DNA of 64,000 nucleotides, taken from Burhinus oedicnemus (Eukaryota > Chordata > Aves > Charadriiformes > Burhinidae). Made by a program: the position numbers and the translations under genes. Position 1 is the first letter of the stretch; each line of letters begins with the position of its first letter. Under the pieces are notes generated by a model. That model worked only from the letters and a program-made list of their open reading frames with translations. It was not told the origin of the DNA and searched no databases. Location: the NCBI GenBank assembly GCA_008921705.1, contig VFFE01007188.1, positions 1,041,443 through 1,105,442 of the forward strand. Direction: 5' to 3'. Shown piece by piece: positions 11,091 to 22,500 of this stretch.

Positions 11091-12111
11091 TATGTGTGTT
11101 TTTGGTGGGACATTGTTAGGGATTTTTGGGTTTTTTGGTTCATGATTGATTTTATGTACTCAAAAATCTATTACAAAGGATTTGAATAACAGCAATAATA
11201 ATAGCAATAACAATGAAGGTAAGCCACTGAAATTCTTCCCTTCCACTCTCCTTTTTTGTTAATCAATAAAACAAATAAACAAAAGAAGCTGCGTATATTT
11301 CTACTGGGTGCCAATAGCCTTTTTTGCTCTAAAGAAATGAAGACACTAGCTTTCCTAAAGATGCAGAACTGGATTTATAAATTTTAAAGGTAGTTAATTT
11401 TATAAATGACATGCTAAATAAACTGACATGTATCATTATTGCATGACTTCAACCCTACAGTGTTTTATGCTTTTTGCTTCTGAAAAGGGATCTTTTCTTA
11501 TCTCCTTCAACAATGAAACCAGATGCCAAATCTGGAATGTATTTCCCATCAATGTCATGTGGCTTTATGATTTCCTGGCTGATCTCTTTCATGGTCTTGT
11601 AGCTGATTCCACTTTTGGTAGTGGTTATTGAAATGTGTGTAGGGCTAGTTTAAGATCAAGCTTTTGGACTGGCATTTTACAATCACATTCCCATTTGAAT
11701 TGCCGTTGGCTCCAAAGACACTAATTTGTGTATCAAAGGTCCTAGAACTCTGCATATTGCTTGAAAGACATTTTAAAACTTATTCACTTTCAAATGCTAA
11801 TATTCTACTACTCATAGAAATAAAACACAACTCATAAATGTTAGGTGTCACACTAAAATTTCCTGTATACAAATAATTGTAAGTGGAATTGATGCATAAA
11901 AATTGCATGATGTTTTAGGTAGAAGTGCTTCTTTATGCTTTATGCAACTTTTCTATGTTATCATCACAGAAACAGATGTCTCGAAGGTACATATAAATGT
12001 ATCCAAATAAAGATCAGGATTAATTTGCTTTGGCTTTACACATTGTCATTGGCAAAATACCTACCTGATATTTTTGTAAATTCCAAGGTTAAAAATACCG
12101 TTATTTAGAGT

Positions 12112-12182
12112 CAGGGGGGTTTTTTTGTTTGTTTGTTGTGTGGTTGTTTGGTTTTTTTGGTTTGGTTTGGCTTTTTTTTTTG
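12112..12182. repeat. G/T-rich (TTTG)n-like tract
   Basis: Almost only G and T, with several TTTG and TTTGG units and T-runs. This is a simple sequence. Confidence 0.75.
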
Positions 12183-12350
12183 CCAGTGGAACCTCTTAAT
12201 ATTCAGTACAAGTAGCCTACACATAGAATAGAAAGAACTACCTTTATGTTCTCATACATCTGCTCCCTTTTTTTATTGGAGCTGGATAAATACTGGATTT
12301 CTCTCAGGTCATCAATGAGCTTAAATCAATTGAAAGAATAAACAGTTCAG

Positions 12351-12388
12351 AAAATAAATAAACAAACAAATAAATAAAAATATATAAA
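12351..12388. repeat. (AAAT)n/(AAAC)n-like tract
   Basis: Imperfect AAAT and AAAC tetranucleotide repeats followed by TATATA. Confidence 0.7.
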
Positions 12389-14824
12389 GATTGACTTAAA
12401 AATAAGCAAAAAGCAGACAGTCTATAATTGACCAAAAAAGATCTCAGATGTGAGATTCCGTCTCTCTCAGTTGAAAGAAAGAGGAAAACATTCACTTCCA
12501 TCATTTAAAATGCTCTGAGATATGTAGATCAAAGAGTCACTGATAGGACGCAAGAAAGCAGGGACTTCAACTTGTATCATGTATATTATAAATAAATAGA
12601 ATAAACATTGCAGGACTTTAGAGCTCTCAAAATCTACCCTGAACCTGTGTAACTGTCTAATAAAGCCTAACATACTATCAAAAGCCCCTAGTTTTGAAAT
12701 AGAAAATAAATAAAAATACAGAAATTTCTTGCTTGCTTCATCTTTCTTTAGGCCTTAGGGAAAATGCTGGTTTATCATGTCCTGAATATCTACAGCCTAC
12801 CTCACTAAAAGTCTTCTGAAATTTATGTAGAGAGGTATTCAAGAGAATGTAAATTTATGACTAGAATGATGCTATGAAGGAATATTCTTTCACCTGTCTG
12901 TGGTTTTCATTTCTGCCTACACTTTCCCAAACCACTGTTCCTATGTTTCCAAAGTGCGATCTGGAGGATTTCTAGGAAGGAAATTTAAGCAAATAAATTA
13001 GAAAAAGCTGTTCTTTAATCTGTTCATCAATAGGAAAATTATATGAGCTCATTACTGTATCGTCAGACTGCTGGGCTCATGCACATACTCCTGTCTTCAC
13101 TGAGTGAATAACAAGTTTAGGCTGTCATGAAAGTACAGGTTTCCTTCATTGTCCAGTAAAGTTTTACAGCTTTGCTATTCAACACTCTGCAGTAATTCTC
13201 TTGTTCATTTCAATTTTCTACTCCATTCAAGGCTCCCCTGCCCTTTTAATTTCTCATATTCTTTTTAGGTAAATTCAGAAGTATTTTAGCTTTTTCTCCC
13301 TCATGTTCACTACATTTTCAACATTCACCTTGGTCCTGCAGCCTGGCAAGTTTCTCTTTCCTCCACTAATCCATGTCAATTATTGCTTCTATCCATGTTT
13401 TCTCTTACCATAAGGCACTTGACCACACTGAGTGACCAAATCAATTAAAGAAAGCCACCATATTATTTTCTGAAAATAACAAAAAATACAGCACATGACT
13501 ACTCTCATTGAGTCAATATTGTGACTTTTTTCTGAAGATTACAAACAAAGAAACAGTGTTTTCCAAAAATTCATCTCCCATAAAAAAATAAAAACATTGT
13601 TATTTTTGCTGAAAAGCAGAAAGACCCTTAATAATTTTCACATTATTAAAAAATTCTTATTCTCATAAAATATCGTCAAATTAAAGAATTAAATTGTGGA
13701 TTATATGACTGTAATCTGTTTTTATTTAAAATTATTTTAATTAGATTTTTACCAACTGTAATGCAAAATGCAATCTGAATGATTAGTGCATACCTGCATT
13801 TATGCATTAATCACATAATGGAAAGTACAAAAATTATTACTTTTGCACCCTGTGAGCAACATTTAGTTCATTAATTTACTGAAAGTATTACTTCTGTATA
13901 AGTGAATTCATTCTCTCTGTCAAAGATAACTTAATTTTTTCAAAGTTGATTGTTAAAAAATAATCTTTTACTTTGTCAATAGAAATTTTAAACATTAATA
14001 GATTCTGACTTGACTGCCTTATCTCAAGAGCCATAAGTTATTAAGAGGATTGTTGAAAGAATGAGACTATGCCTGGGTCAATCCTTTCTCAGTGGAAAAA
14101 CTATCACAATACCACATTTGCATTCTCAGAGTAAGGTAAAATGGAGAGTCAGTATTTTTTAATAGGTCAACTCCTGTATTTGGGGAAAAAAAAAAAAAGA
14201 AAATAAGGCTTACAAGCTGTTCTTTAAATTTGTACCATATGCTTAACTGTATAATAACTGCTGACCTTATATTTTTTTACTATATGTATTCAAGAATCTC
14301 CAGGAAGAAATTAGGCCAGTTTAAATTTGGTACTCAGTTTCTGGAAAACTCCAAGTGCACCCACTGCTGCCCATTGACTACTTAAAGAATTTATGCACCT
14401 TCTGCAGAGGATTGCTTCATCACATGTTAAAGATATAGATGCAAATTTGGCAGCTAAGTTGGCTAAAGAAGTTCCATTATAGTTTTAAGTTTTATGTCTT
14501 TAAAAACACAATTTCTACAGCAATTTTAGGCTGATGCAGTGATTTTGAAGCTTAGGAAAAGACAGAATCTAATTATATCTGTGTGATTACAGCAATGTGG
14601 AGCTTGGGACCATGACTGATAAGGAATTAGATTTAGGCTAAGATGTCTGGAGTCCATCAAAAGACTGTGGACAGCTACGTAGAGGGTGCTATACAGAAAA
14701 TGATATGCAGAATGTGAAATTCTCAAATACAGCATTTTGAGATACAAAGTCTGTGTTGAACATATGGTTCCTATGATTAAAGTTTCACTGCATTTTTATT
14801 GTTTAGATTATATACTTGATCTAT

Positions 14825-15407
14825 TGGGTCTGGCTGGGATGGAGTTATTTTTCTTCATAGCAGCCCGTATGGTGCTGTTGTTTTGGATTTGCAATTAAAA
14901 CAGTATTGATAGCACACCAATGTTTCAGGAATTGCTGAACAGTGTTGGCACAGTTTCCTGGTCTTCTCACTCTGTCACCCTCCCGTGAGTAGGCTGGGGG
15001 TGCAGAAGAAGTTGGGAGGCTACACAACTGTGACAGCTGACCCCAACTGACCAAAAGGGTATTCCATAGTGTATGACGTCATGCTTAGCAATAAAATGTT
15101 GGGAAAAGGAAGAATAAGGTGGGACATTCATGGTTACGGCATTTGTTTTCCCAAGTAACCATTGCAGATGTTGAGGTCTGGTTTCCCAGGAAGCGTCTGG
15201 ACATTTGCTTGCTGATGGGAAGTAGTAAATTAATTCCTCATTTTGCTTTGCTTGTGCATGCACCTTTGCTTCTCTTCTTAAACTGTCTCAATCTCAACCC
15301 ACAAATTTTTCTCAGTTTTTCCCTTCCAATTGTCTCCCCGATCCTGCTGAGGGGGAGTGAACAAGTGATGGGATGGGAACTTAGCTGCTGGTTGAGATCA
15401 ATGCACA
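14825..15407 (+). mobile_element. older solo LTR of ERVL type
   Basis: The segment opens 'TGGGTCTGGCTGGGATGGAG' and continues through a U3-like part with a perfect CRE (15074-15081) and an AATAAAA stretch. It then shows the 3' block 'TCTCAACCCACAAATTTTTC', a T/C-rich stretch, and 'GAGGGGGAGTGAACAAGTGA', ending at a terminal CA. The order of blocks matches the LTR at 53032-53389, which is shorter. I found no clean target duplication, consistent with age. No internal viral genes are visible. The ends are accurate to about 5 bases. Confidence 0.7.
15074..15081 (+). promoter_or_regulatory. CRE palindrome TGACGTCA inside the LTR
   Basis: A perfect 8-bp cyclic-AMP response element consensus, bound by the CREB/ATF family. 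An AATAAAATG stretch about 9 bases downstream could be a decayed TATA box. In the related LTR at 53 kb, the corresponding bases read TGTGATGC, so the site is lost there. Confidence 0.6.
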
Positions 15408-16985
15408 ATACTTGGTTAGAAGGTGCAGGGCAGATGCAGTAAAAGAATTAATGACATAATTTATATTATTTAAAAAGGAAGCAATACATTGGATTCTGTG
15501 AACCCAGTTTTCTGTGCAGCCAGTCACACTAGGCGCTGTCTAATGTCCACTATCCAGTGTATCTGCCATGGTGCCTTGAAAAAAATAATCTGGATGGCAA
15601 GTCACTGTTAAGCCAATTGGTGTGGCTGAACAGAGCTGGGTAGCTCTGCTCATGGGACCAGGTAACATTAGAGACAGCCTTGTTGTCAGTCAGCAGTAGA
15701 CAGAGGATGAGCCGCTATACTTCTGCATGCCTGTAAAGAGTCAGGATCCATGCAACGCCTGGCTTCTAATTCTGGTACGTGATGTTGTACCACCCAGGGA
15801 AACATGGGAGGGCAGACACTGGAGAAAGCAACCTGTACCAATGAAGAGACTTTTTTGGTTCGGGTTGGGGTTTTTTTGTTATATGTGGTATTTTCTGAGT
15901 ACTTTGTCACCTTTCGGTGACTGGAACTTGATTTGAAAATTACTTTGGCCAACAGTTATAAAATTTGTGCCTCTTTTATACCTCAAATAAAGAATATATA
16001 AGCATGTATGTGTACGTGTACATTTCTTAGTGATCCAATATGCAAAGCATTTAGAATTTAAAACAGCTGACAACAGAAAAATAAACATGTGTCATTTCAT
16101 GGAAACTATATACCAATTAGAGTTTCAGATTAGCAGCAATTTCTGGTTTACCTCAGAAGGAATCAAGAGATGACAGTCATAACTGGATATTTTTTTTCTC
16201 CAGAAAAACAGACTGCTCACTGGAAGAGTACAACATGATTATTGCCTTCATGCATTTGTAGTTAGTACCAGTGCTTTTCGTCAGGTGAGAAAGGATAGAA
16301 GAGAGTAGAAAGATTTTGGTAAGGGTCAAGAAATTAATTATATCACTTGTGGAACGGAGCTTTTCATTGGTTTTCCACTTGCACAGTACCAGCACTAAAT
16401 CTGTTGGGTTACAGTGTAGCCAGGATCTAGGAAGCCATGCAACATTTAGTTGAACAGAAACCCAAGGGTTTCGAATTTTTTCATCCAAAAATATTGAAGG
16501 AATCGAGAAATCAGATTTATTTTTATTTTAAAAGAAGTAACACAGCTAGAGAACTCTTGAAATTAATTAAAACATTTTATATATCAAGAAAGAAAAAATA
16601 CCACTTACGTACTGATACAAGAAAATCAGACGAGGCACGTAATTTTTGAGTGATACCACATTTAGCATAACACTTTAACTTCTCATTAATGTTGACATTT
16701 AAAAGATTTCCTTAAGTCTTTCTCATGAAGTACTAGCACATACATGAGTACTGAAAAACAGTTTTTCACAAATAATAAAAAACATCCAGAATACTGAATT
16801 TGGAAGGTAAAATAGATAAGACAAGACAAATCTGACACTGCAGAGTACTTTTTTGCCTAGAGTTTATTTTAGGTATTCTAAGTCAATACAAAAATCCCAT
16901 AACTTCTTAATAGCAGGTTTTTTTGAACTCAGTGTCTGTCATTAAAGAAATTGTTTATTTGTGTAAAAGTTTCATAAATCGTAAA
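15408..16985. other. unique DNA, no gene seen
   Basis: A GC-richer part at about 15500-15850 has no recognisable repeat or gene. Overlapping frames of up to 103 codons occur on both strands with no motif. A small perfect stem (GTCACC/GGTGAC with a 4-base loop) lies at 15906-15921. The rest is AT-rich. Confidence 0.45.
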
Positions 16986-17718
16986 CTCATAGAATGGTTT
17001 ATGTTGGAACGGACTGTAAGGATCATCTAGTTCCAAGCCCCCTGCCATGGGCAAGGACACCTCCCACTAGAACAGATTGCTCAAAGCCTCATCCAACCTG
17101 GCCTTGAACATTTCCAGGGATGGGGCCTCCACAATTTCCCTGGGCAACCTGTCCCAGTGCCTCACCACCTTCATAGTGAAGAATTTCTTCCTGATATCTA
17201 ACCTATATCTACCCTCCTTCAGTTTGAAGCCATTACCCCTCATCCTATCAATACATGCCCTTGTAAAAAGTCCCTCTCCAGATTTCTGGTAGGCCCCTTT
17301 CAGATGCTGGAAGGCCGCTATAAGGTCTGCCTGGAGCCTCCTCTTCTCCAGGCTGAACAGCCCCAACTCTCTCAGCCTGTCCACATAGGAGAGGGGCTCC
17401 AACCCTCTGATCATCTTTGTGGCCCTCCTCTGGACCCACTTTAACAGGTCCATGTCCTTCTTATGCTGGGGGCTCCAGAGCTGGACTCAGTATTCCAGGT
17501 GGAGTCTCATGAGAGTGGAGTAGAGGGGCAGAATCACCTCCCTCAACCTGCTGGTCACAGTTCTTTTGATGCAGCCCAGGATACGGTTGGCCTTCTGGGC
17601 TGCGAGCGCACATTGCTAGCTCATGTTGAGCTTCTCATCCACCAGCATCCCCAAGTCCCTCTCCTCAGGGCTGCTTTCGATTGACTCTCTGCCCAGACTG
17701 TATTTGTGCATGGATTGC
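16986..17718 (-). mobile_element. CR1 LINE, 5'-truncated
   Basis: Minus-strand CR1 of about 730 bp. The 3' end is at the left (TCATAGAATGG, then 'CCTGCCATGGGCAAGGACAC'). The body runs rightward through the ORF2 C-terminus to a truncation within the segment equivalent to 'GCAATCCATGCACAAATACA'. The '...GGGCAAGGACACCTCCCACT' 3' UTR matches the elements at 28125-30975 and 54211-54905, which defines a second subfamily in this window. Confidence 0.95.
17067..17453 (-). pseudogene. CR1 ORF2 C-terminal remnant, open for 128 codons
   Basis: An uninterrupted frame carries the CR1 C-terminal landmarks in order: '[18 protein letters not shown]', 'DRLRELGLFSLEKRRLQADL', 'RGNGFKLKEGRYRLDIRKKF' and 'VRHWDRLPREIVEAPSLEMF', ending 'ALSNLF' and a stop. 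The usual bird ORF2 is about 900-1000 residues, so this is the last eighth of the protein. Upstream of it the frame shifts. The endonuclease and RT core are missing, so it cannot be active. Confidence 0.9.
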
Positions 17719-17946
17719 TATAGTAGTGCAAAGTTTATTATACACAAAATGTATTTTTTTTTCTACAATCACTTTATCAGTTTCAAAGCATTAAGTCAAA
17801 AGTCTTTTCAGTGAGCCATAAGAAATCACATATTTCAGCAGACAATATATTTTAATCTCCTCCCCCAATCAATTAACCCAGAACACACTCCACATCCGTC
17901 CAACATTTTCAACTGATAAGTTAGAATTTCTGAGGGAACACTTAGA
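17719..17946. other. short unique spacer between two CR1s
   Basis: About 230 bp of AT-rich sequence separates two same-strand CR1 copies. No feature was seen. Confidence 0.6.
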
Positions 17947-19427
17947 GTCATACAATCATAAAATAGTTTGAGTTGGAAGGGATAAAGGTCATCGAGTCTG
18001 ATCCCCTTGCAATGTGTAGGGACATCTTCAGCTAGATCAGGTTGCTGAGAGCCCCGTCCAACCGGACTTTGAATGTTTCCTAGGATGAGGCACCTACCAC
18101 CTCTCTGGGCAACCTGTTCCAGTGTTTCACCACCCTCGCTGTAAAAAATTTTCTTCCTTCTGTCTAGTCTAAATCTACCCTCTTTTAAGTTAAAACCATT
18201 ACCTCTTGTCCTATTGCAACAGCCCCTGCTAAAAAGTTTGTTCCCATCTCTCCTGTAGGGCCCCTTGAAGTACTGAAAGACCACAAGAAGGTCTCCCTGA
18301 AGCCTCCTCTTCTCCAGGCTGAATAACCCCAACTCTCTCAGCCTGTCCACATAGGAGAGGTGCTCCATCCTTCTGATCGTTTTTGTGGCCCTCCTCTGGA
18401 CTCGATCCAACACGTCCATGTCCTTCTTATGCTGGGGGCTCCAGAGCTGGATGCAGTATTCCAGGTGGGGTCTCAGCAGAATGGAGTAGAGGGACAGAAT
18501 CACCTCCCTTGACCTGCTGGTCATGCTTCTTTTGGTGCAGCCCAGGATACGGTTGGCCTTCTGGGCTGCGAGCGCACATTACCGGCTCATGTCCAGCTTT
18601 TCATCCACCAGCACCCCCAAGTCCTTCTCTGCAGGGCTACTCTCAATCCCTTCATCCCCCAGCCCGTACTGATACTGGGGATTGCCCTGACCCAGGGGCA
18701 GGACCTTGCACTAGGCCCTGTTGAACCTCAAGAGGATCACACGGTCCCACTTCTCAAGCTTGTCCAGATCCCTCTGGATGGCATTCCGTTCCTCAGGCAT
18801 GTCAACTGCACCACTTAGCTTGGTGTTGTCCGCAGACTTGCTGAGGATGTACCCGATCCCACTGTCTATGTTATTGATGAAGATCTTGAACAGTGCTGGT
18901 CCCAGTATGGATCCCTGAGAGACACCACTCATCACTGATCTCCATCTGGACATTGAGCTGTCGACCACCACCCTCTGGATGCCACCATCCAACCAATTCC
19001 TCATCCACCAAACAGTCCACCCATCAAATCCTTACCTCTCCAATTTAGGGAGAAGGATGTTGTGGCAGACTGTGTCAAAGGCCTTAGAGAAGTCCAGGTG
19101 GACAACATCCATAGCTCTTCCCTTGTCCACTGATGTAGTCACTCCATCATAGAAGGCCACTGCGTTGGTCAGGCAGGACTTGCCCTTGGTGAAGCCATGC
19201 TGGCTTTCTCAAATCACCTCCCTGTCCTCCATGTGCCTTAGCATAGCTTCTAGGAAGATCTGTTCCATGATCTTCCCAGGCACAGCGGTGAGGCTGACAG
19301 CTTGGTAGTTCCCAGGGTCCTTTTTTCTACTCTTTTTAAAAGTGGATGCACTGTTTCCCTTTTTCCAGTCACCGGGGACTTCACCTGACTGCCATGACTT
19401 TTAAAATATGATGGAGAGTGGCTTAGC
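17835..19427 (-). pseudogene. CR1 ORF2 remnant (RT and C-terminus), several breaks
   Basis: In sense order it shows 'PLSIIF' (the following Glu codon is now a TAA stop), '[11 protein letters not shown]', '[14 protein letters not shown]', '[10 protein letters not shown]', a '[13 protein letters not shown]' block, and the catalytic box as 'SADN' (18825-18836) in place of FADD. A C-terminal frame then reads from '[24 protein letters not shown]' through 'DRLRELGLFSLEKRRLQGDL' to 'RGNGFNLKEGRFRLD'. In-frame stops include a TGA (complement of 19209-19211) and a TAA (complement of 19032-19034). The reading frame changes several times. The open frame at its left end (17835 to about 17946) runs past the element into flanking DNA. 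Confidence 0.88.
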
Positions 19428-19508
19428 AACCACCTCAGCCCATTCTCTCAGGACTCTGGGATTCATCTCATCAGGTCCCATAGACTTATGTATGTTCAGC
19501 TTCCTCAT
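17947..19508 (-). mobile_element. CR1 LINE, 5'-truncated (1.56 kb)
   Basis: Minus-strand CR1 with degraded tail repeats at the left (TCATACAATCATAAAATAG). The 3' UTR contains 'ACATCTTCAGCTAGATCAGG', and the ORF2 C-terminus and RT domain continue up to about 19508. At the right end the sense sequence begins around 'AAGCTGAACATACATAAGTC'. Subfamily features are shared with the copies at 3005, 6211 and 51459. The part 19021-19427 is nearly identical in inverted orientation to 6211-6626. Confidence 0.95.
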
Positions 19509-22500
19509 TAAAAAACTTTTATTAGAAATCGCTTCCCTTGTTTAGATATGTAGGTAAACCCTTATACTATTAGCATTTCCTGAACATTTATATTTCTTTG
19601 TTTCTAGCTGTTTTTTTCCTTCCAGCATGGAGTGGATCACATCAGTTGGGGAAACTTCTGGATACGCAACACATTGAGAGTCACAACTTTTTTCTCCAGT
19701 GCTGATACTGTGTGTTGCTGACCATTTAAACAATTTGGCAGGGTGTGCTTCTAGTCATCAGTAGCAATAAAGCAATGGTTAAAATCAGGTATCTTGAAAA
19801 GTGCAGACAGCAAACAACATTGGCAAGTTTTCTCAGTAATGAGGAGAAACTGAGAAGATGTAACACAAAGCATGGCACATTTTTTTTCTGCATGAGCTAG
19901 GAAAAGCATTCATAATTTTAGAAAACAAGGCCCTCATTACTACATGAATTCAGAGGTAAGGTATCAAACATATTGTATGAAAACAAAAAAACAACCAACA
20001 AGATAGCACCAAGAAAGAAGCTTCATTTCCTGGTCAGGCCTCATTGAGAGGGTTTCTCAGGAATGCTTTCATAACTGTGAAGCTTATAAGAAAAATACCA
20101 TCTCATAAATTGAAATCTATGACACAGTGACCTCAATTTCTTTCCTCCATTTTTTTTTCTCTCTATCTATTCTATGGAAAGGTAGAAGACAGAGAGGACA
20201 ACTCTAAATAGAGAAATCAAATCCTTAGGAAGATGCTTGACTTAGCTAGACAAAACTTTTCATGGTGAAAACAGTGAGTACTCTGTTTAAAGGTTTTTTT
20301 ATCCTAAAATACAAAAGTAATTTATTTAATTAGGACATTAAATTATAAAAATCTTTGTTATAGATTGGACTTCACAAGATAGAGAACACAGGATTTGTTA
20401 AAAAATGAATGTGTACACTTCATTACATTTCATTTACTGCTAGAATGATTTTTCTTAATGCAGAAACCAAATTAATGTTAATAGGGCAGAGTTATATTCC
20501 CCTCATTCCTAGCTGAGATAAGCATACAATGCTTTGTCTTTGTCGTCTTTCTGACAGTATCTGAAAAACCATACTAAAATGACAAAGATATTTCATCAGA
20601 AAATTGTTAATAATTTTTCTCTTGTTTGATCATGATTTCTTGTCATATTCATTCTATCTGCAATTTTCTACCTGTCAGGACTTGTCCGTCAATTAATATG
20701 ATGGAAAGCCCAATATTTGGTCAGGTAAAGCACTAGGTATTTAAATACAAAGACAAGGTAACAAGTTTAAAGAAACGATGCATGACATTGTTCAGCAATG
20801 TTTCCAGCTAGAGAAAAGGCCTTCCCTGTAAAATTTTGAGATTTAAAATCTGTTTCTTGTCTCTCGGAAGGAATTAATACTTTGTTTCCAACTTTGTTAC
20901 TGTTTTATATATTAAAAGCAATGAAAAATATAGAACCATATATGAGAATTTGAAGATAAAAGTTTCAGGTTTTGCACTGACTATTCAGAACAAAGGTTTG
21001 AACCTTTGTCTTTCCTGTCTCATGTAAATTGCCTAATGCTAGAGTCCTTTCTGACGTCCATTAATACATTATTTAATAGAATTTGCTTGTTTTACAGTGA
21101 CACTATCATGTTGCTCTGTAACACAGACATGAAATGATAGATCCTTTAAATTGCAAAATAGAGCTTGAATATAAAAGTTAAGCTCTTTTCTTTCTGTTTC
21201 AAGCGTTTTCACTGGCAATAAATATTTCACATTTGGAACTGTAATAATTGTATTGATGATACATGAACAAAAAAAAACAACCCTGCTCCATTCACTTGTA
21301 TATTGGTTCTACAGTGCCAAGGCAAGCAAAAGAAAAGTAATGAAAATTCATTTTTGCTTCACAGAAAGCATATGAGATTTAAATTTAACAGAGTGCAGTA
21401 ATGTTGACTAAGAAGATTTCAATTTTAAAAATATCCTTCTCTGTCCGTAACTGGTCTTTAAAATATATCCAAAGAGAAATTCCATTATCTGTTCAAAATA
21501 AGACCAGAAGTGTGAAAAGTTACGGGGAAAATCTCAAGGTCATACACTACCAAAAATTAACTTCTCAGTTAAGCTTTCACAGATTTTCTAATAAAAGTTT
21601 GTAATGCTACAGCTAGCATTTATTTCATTTTGTTGGCAGTATACCATATACAGCAATATGAATGTTATTTTAAGATCCATCTCTTAGCGAGGTTCACAAT
21701 CTGTTGAATTGTTATGAACTACTTTGTGTTTCCAAATACATGGAAACCAACAATAAACTGTTTTTCTAGCTCTGAATACATTGCCATTCCTGTTAGATAT
21801 AAACTTCTGATTGCATCTCCTAATTTCCTACAATACACATTAACTAAGAAATCATTGATTTCACTCAGAAGCATCAAAATATATTCTCCCTCAAGCACTG
21901 GAACAAACTGTTACTTGTCCTTCAAACACTTTATGACTATCCATTCGTTTTCAGACAAGTTTCTCCTTTGCAGGTGGAAACGAAAAGGAAACATAACCTT
22001 TTTCAAGTCCAAGATTTTTAGTTTTTCTTCCCACAGTGATTTTCTACTCCGAGATCACATATGAACAGATAATTTTCCCCAAAGAATTGTATAGAAAGGG
22101 ATAAGTAGACTCAGATATTAGGTTTGGGAAATCTCTGACCTGGTCTTTTTTTCCTATGATAACACAAAACATAAAACTTTAAGCCATCTCCCTTACAAGA
22201 GAAAAAAAAAAAGTAAATTTTTATTACATAACTAACATTCTGAAGACAAACACATTCCTACTGAATGTCAGTACATTCTTAATGTTATTTTGTTTTTAAT
22301 GGAAGGCTATCTATAATAAAGATTAATAACCTCTTCCCATTTCTCTTATGATTATTTACTTTCACTAGTAAAATATTTTATTTTAAGGTATTTGTTTTTC
22401 ATATTTCAGTTTGGACCATTATATTTTATTTTTAATTTGTCTCTTAAATTTAGCTTACATCTCTTCATCTTTTAAATTAGATTTCCAAGGCCTGTGAAGA

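Larger units (their letters stand above)
10176..14824. other. long unique AT-rich stretch
   Basis: No gene was found. It holds low-complexity patches: a TA-rich zone at about 11009-11090, a T/G-rich zone at about 12112-12182, an AAAT/AAAC-rich zone at about 12351-12388 and an A-run at about 14184-14199. Open frames are at most about 73 codons and look random. No transposon was recognised. Confidence 0.5.

Noticed and set aside
15119..15442. 107-codon plus-strand frame
   Set aside because: It is mostly within the old LTR, runs past its end and has no motif.
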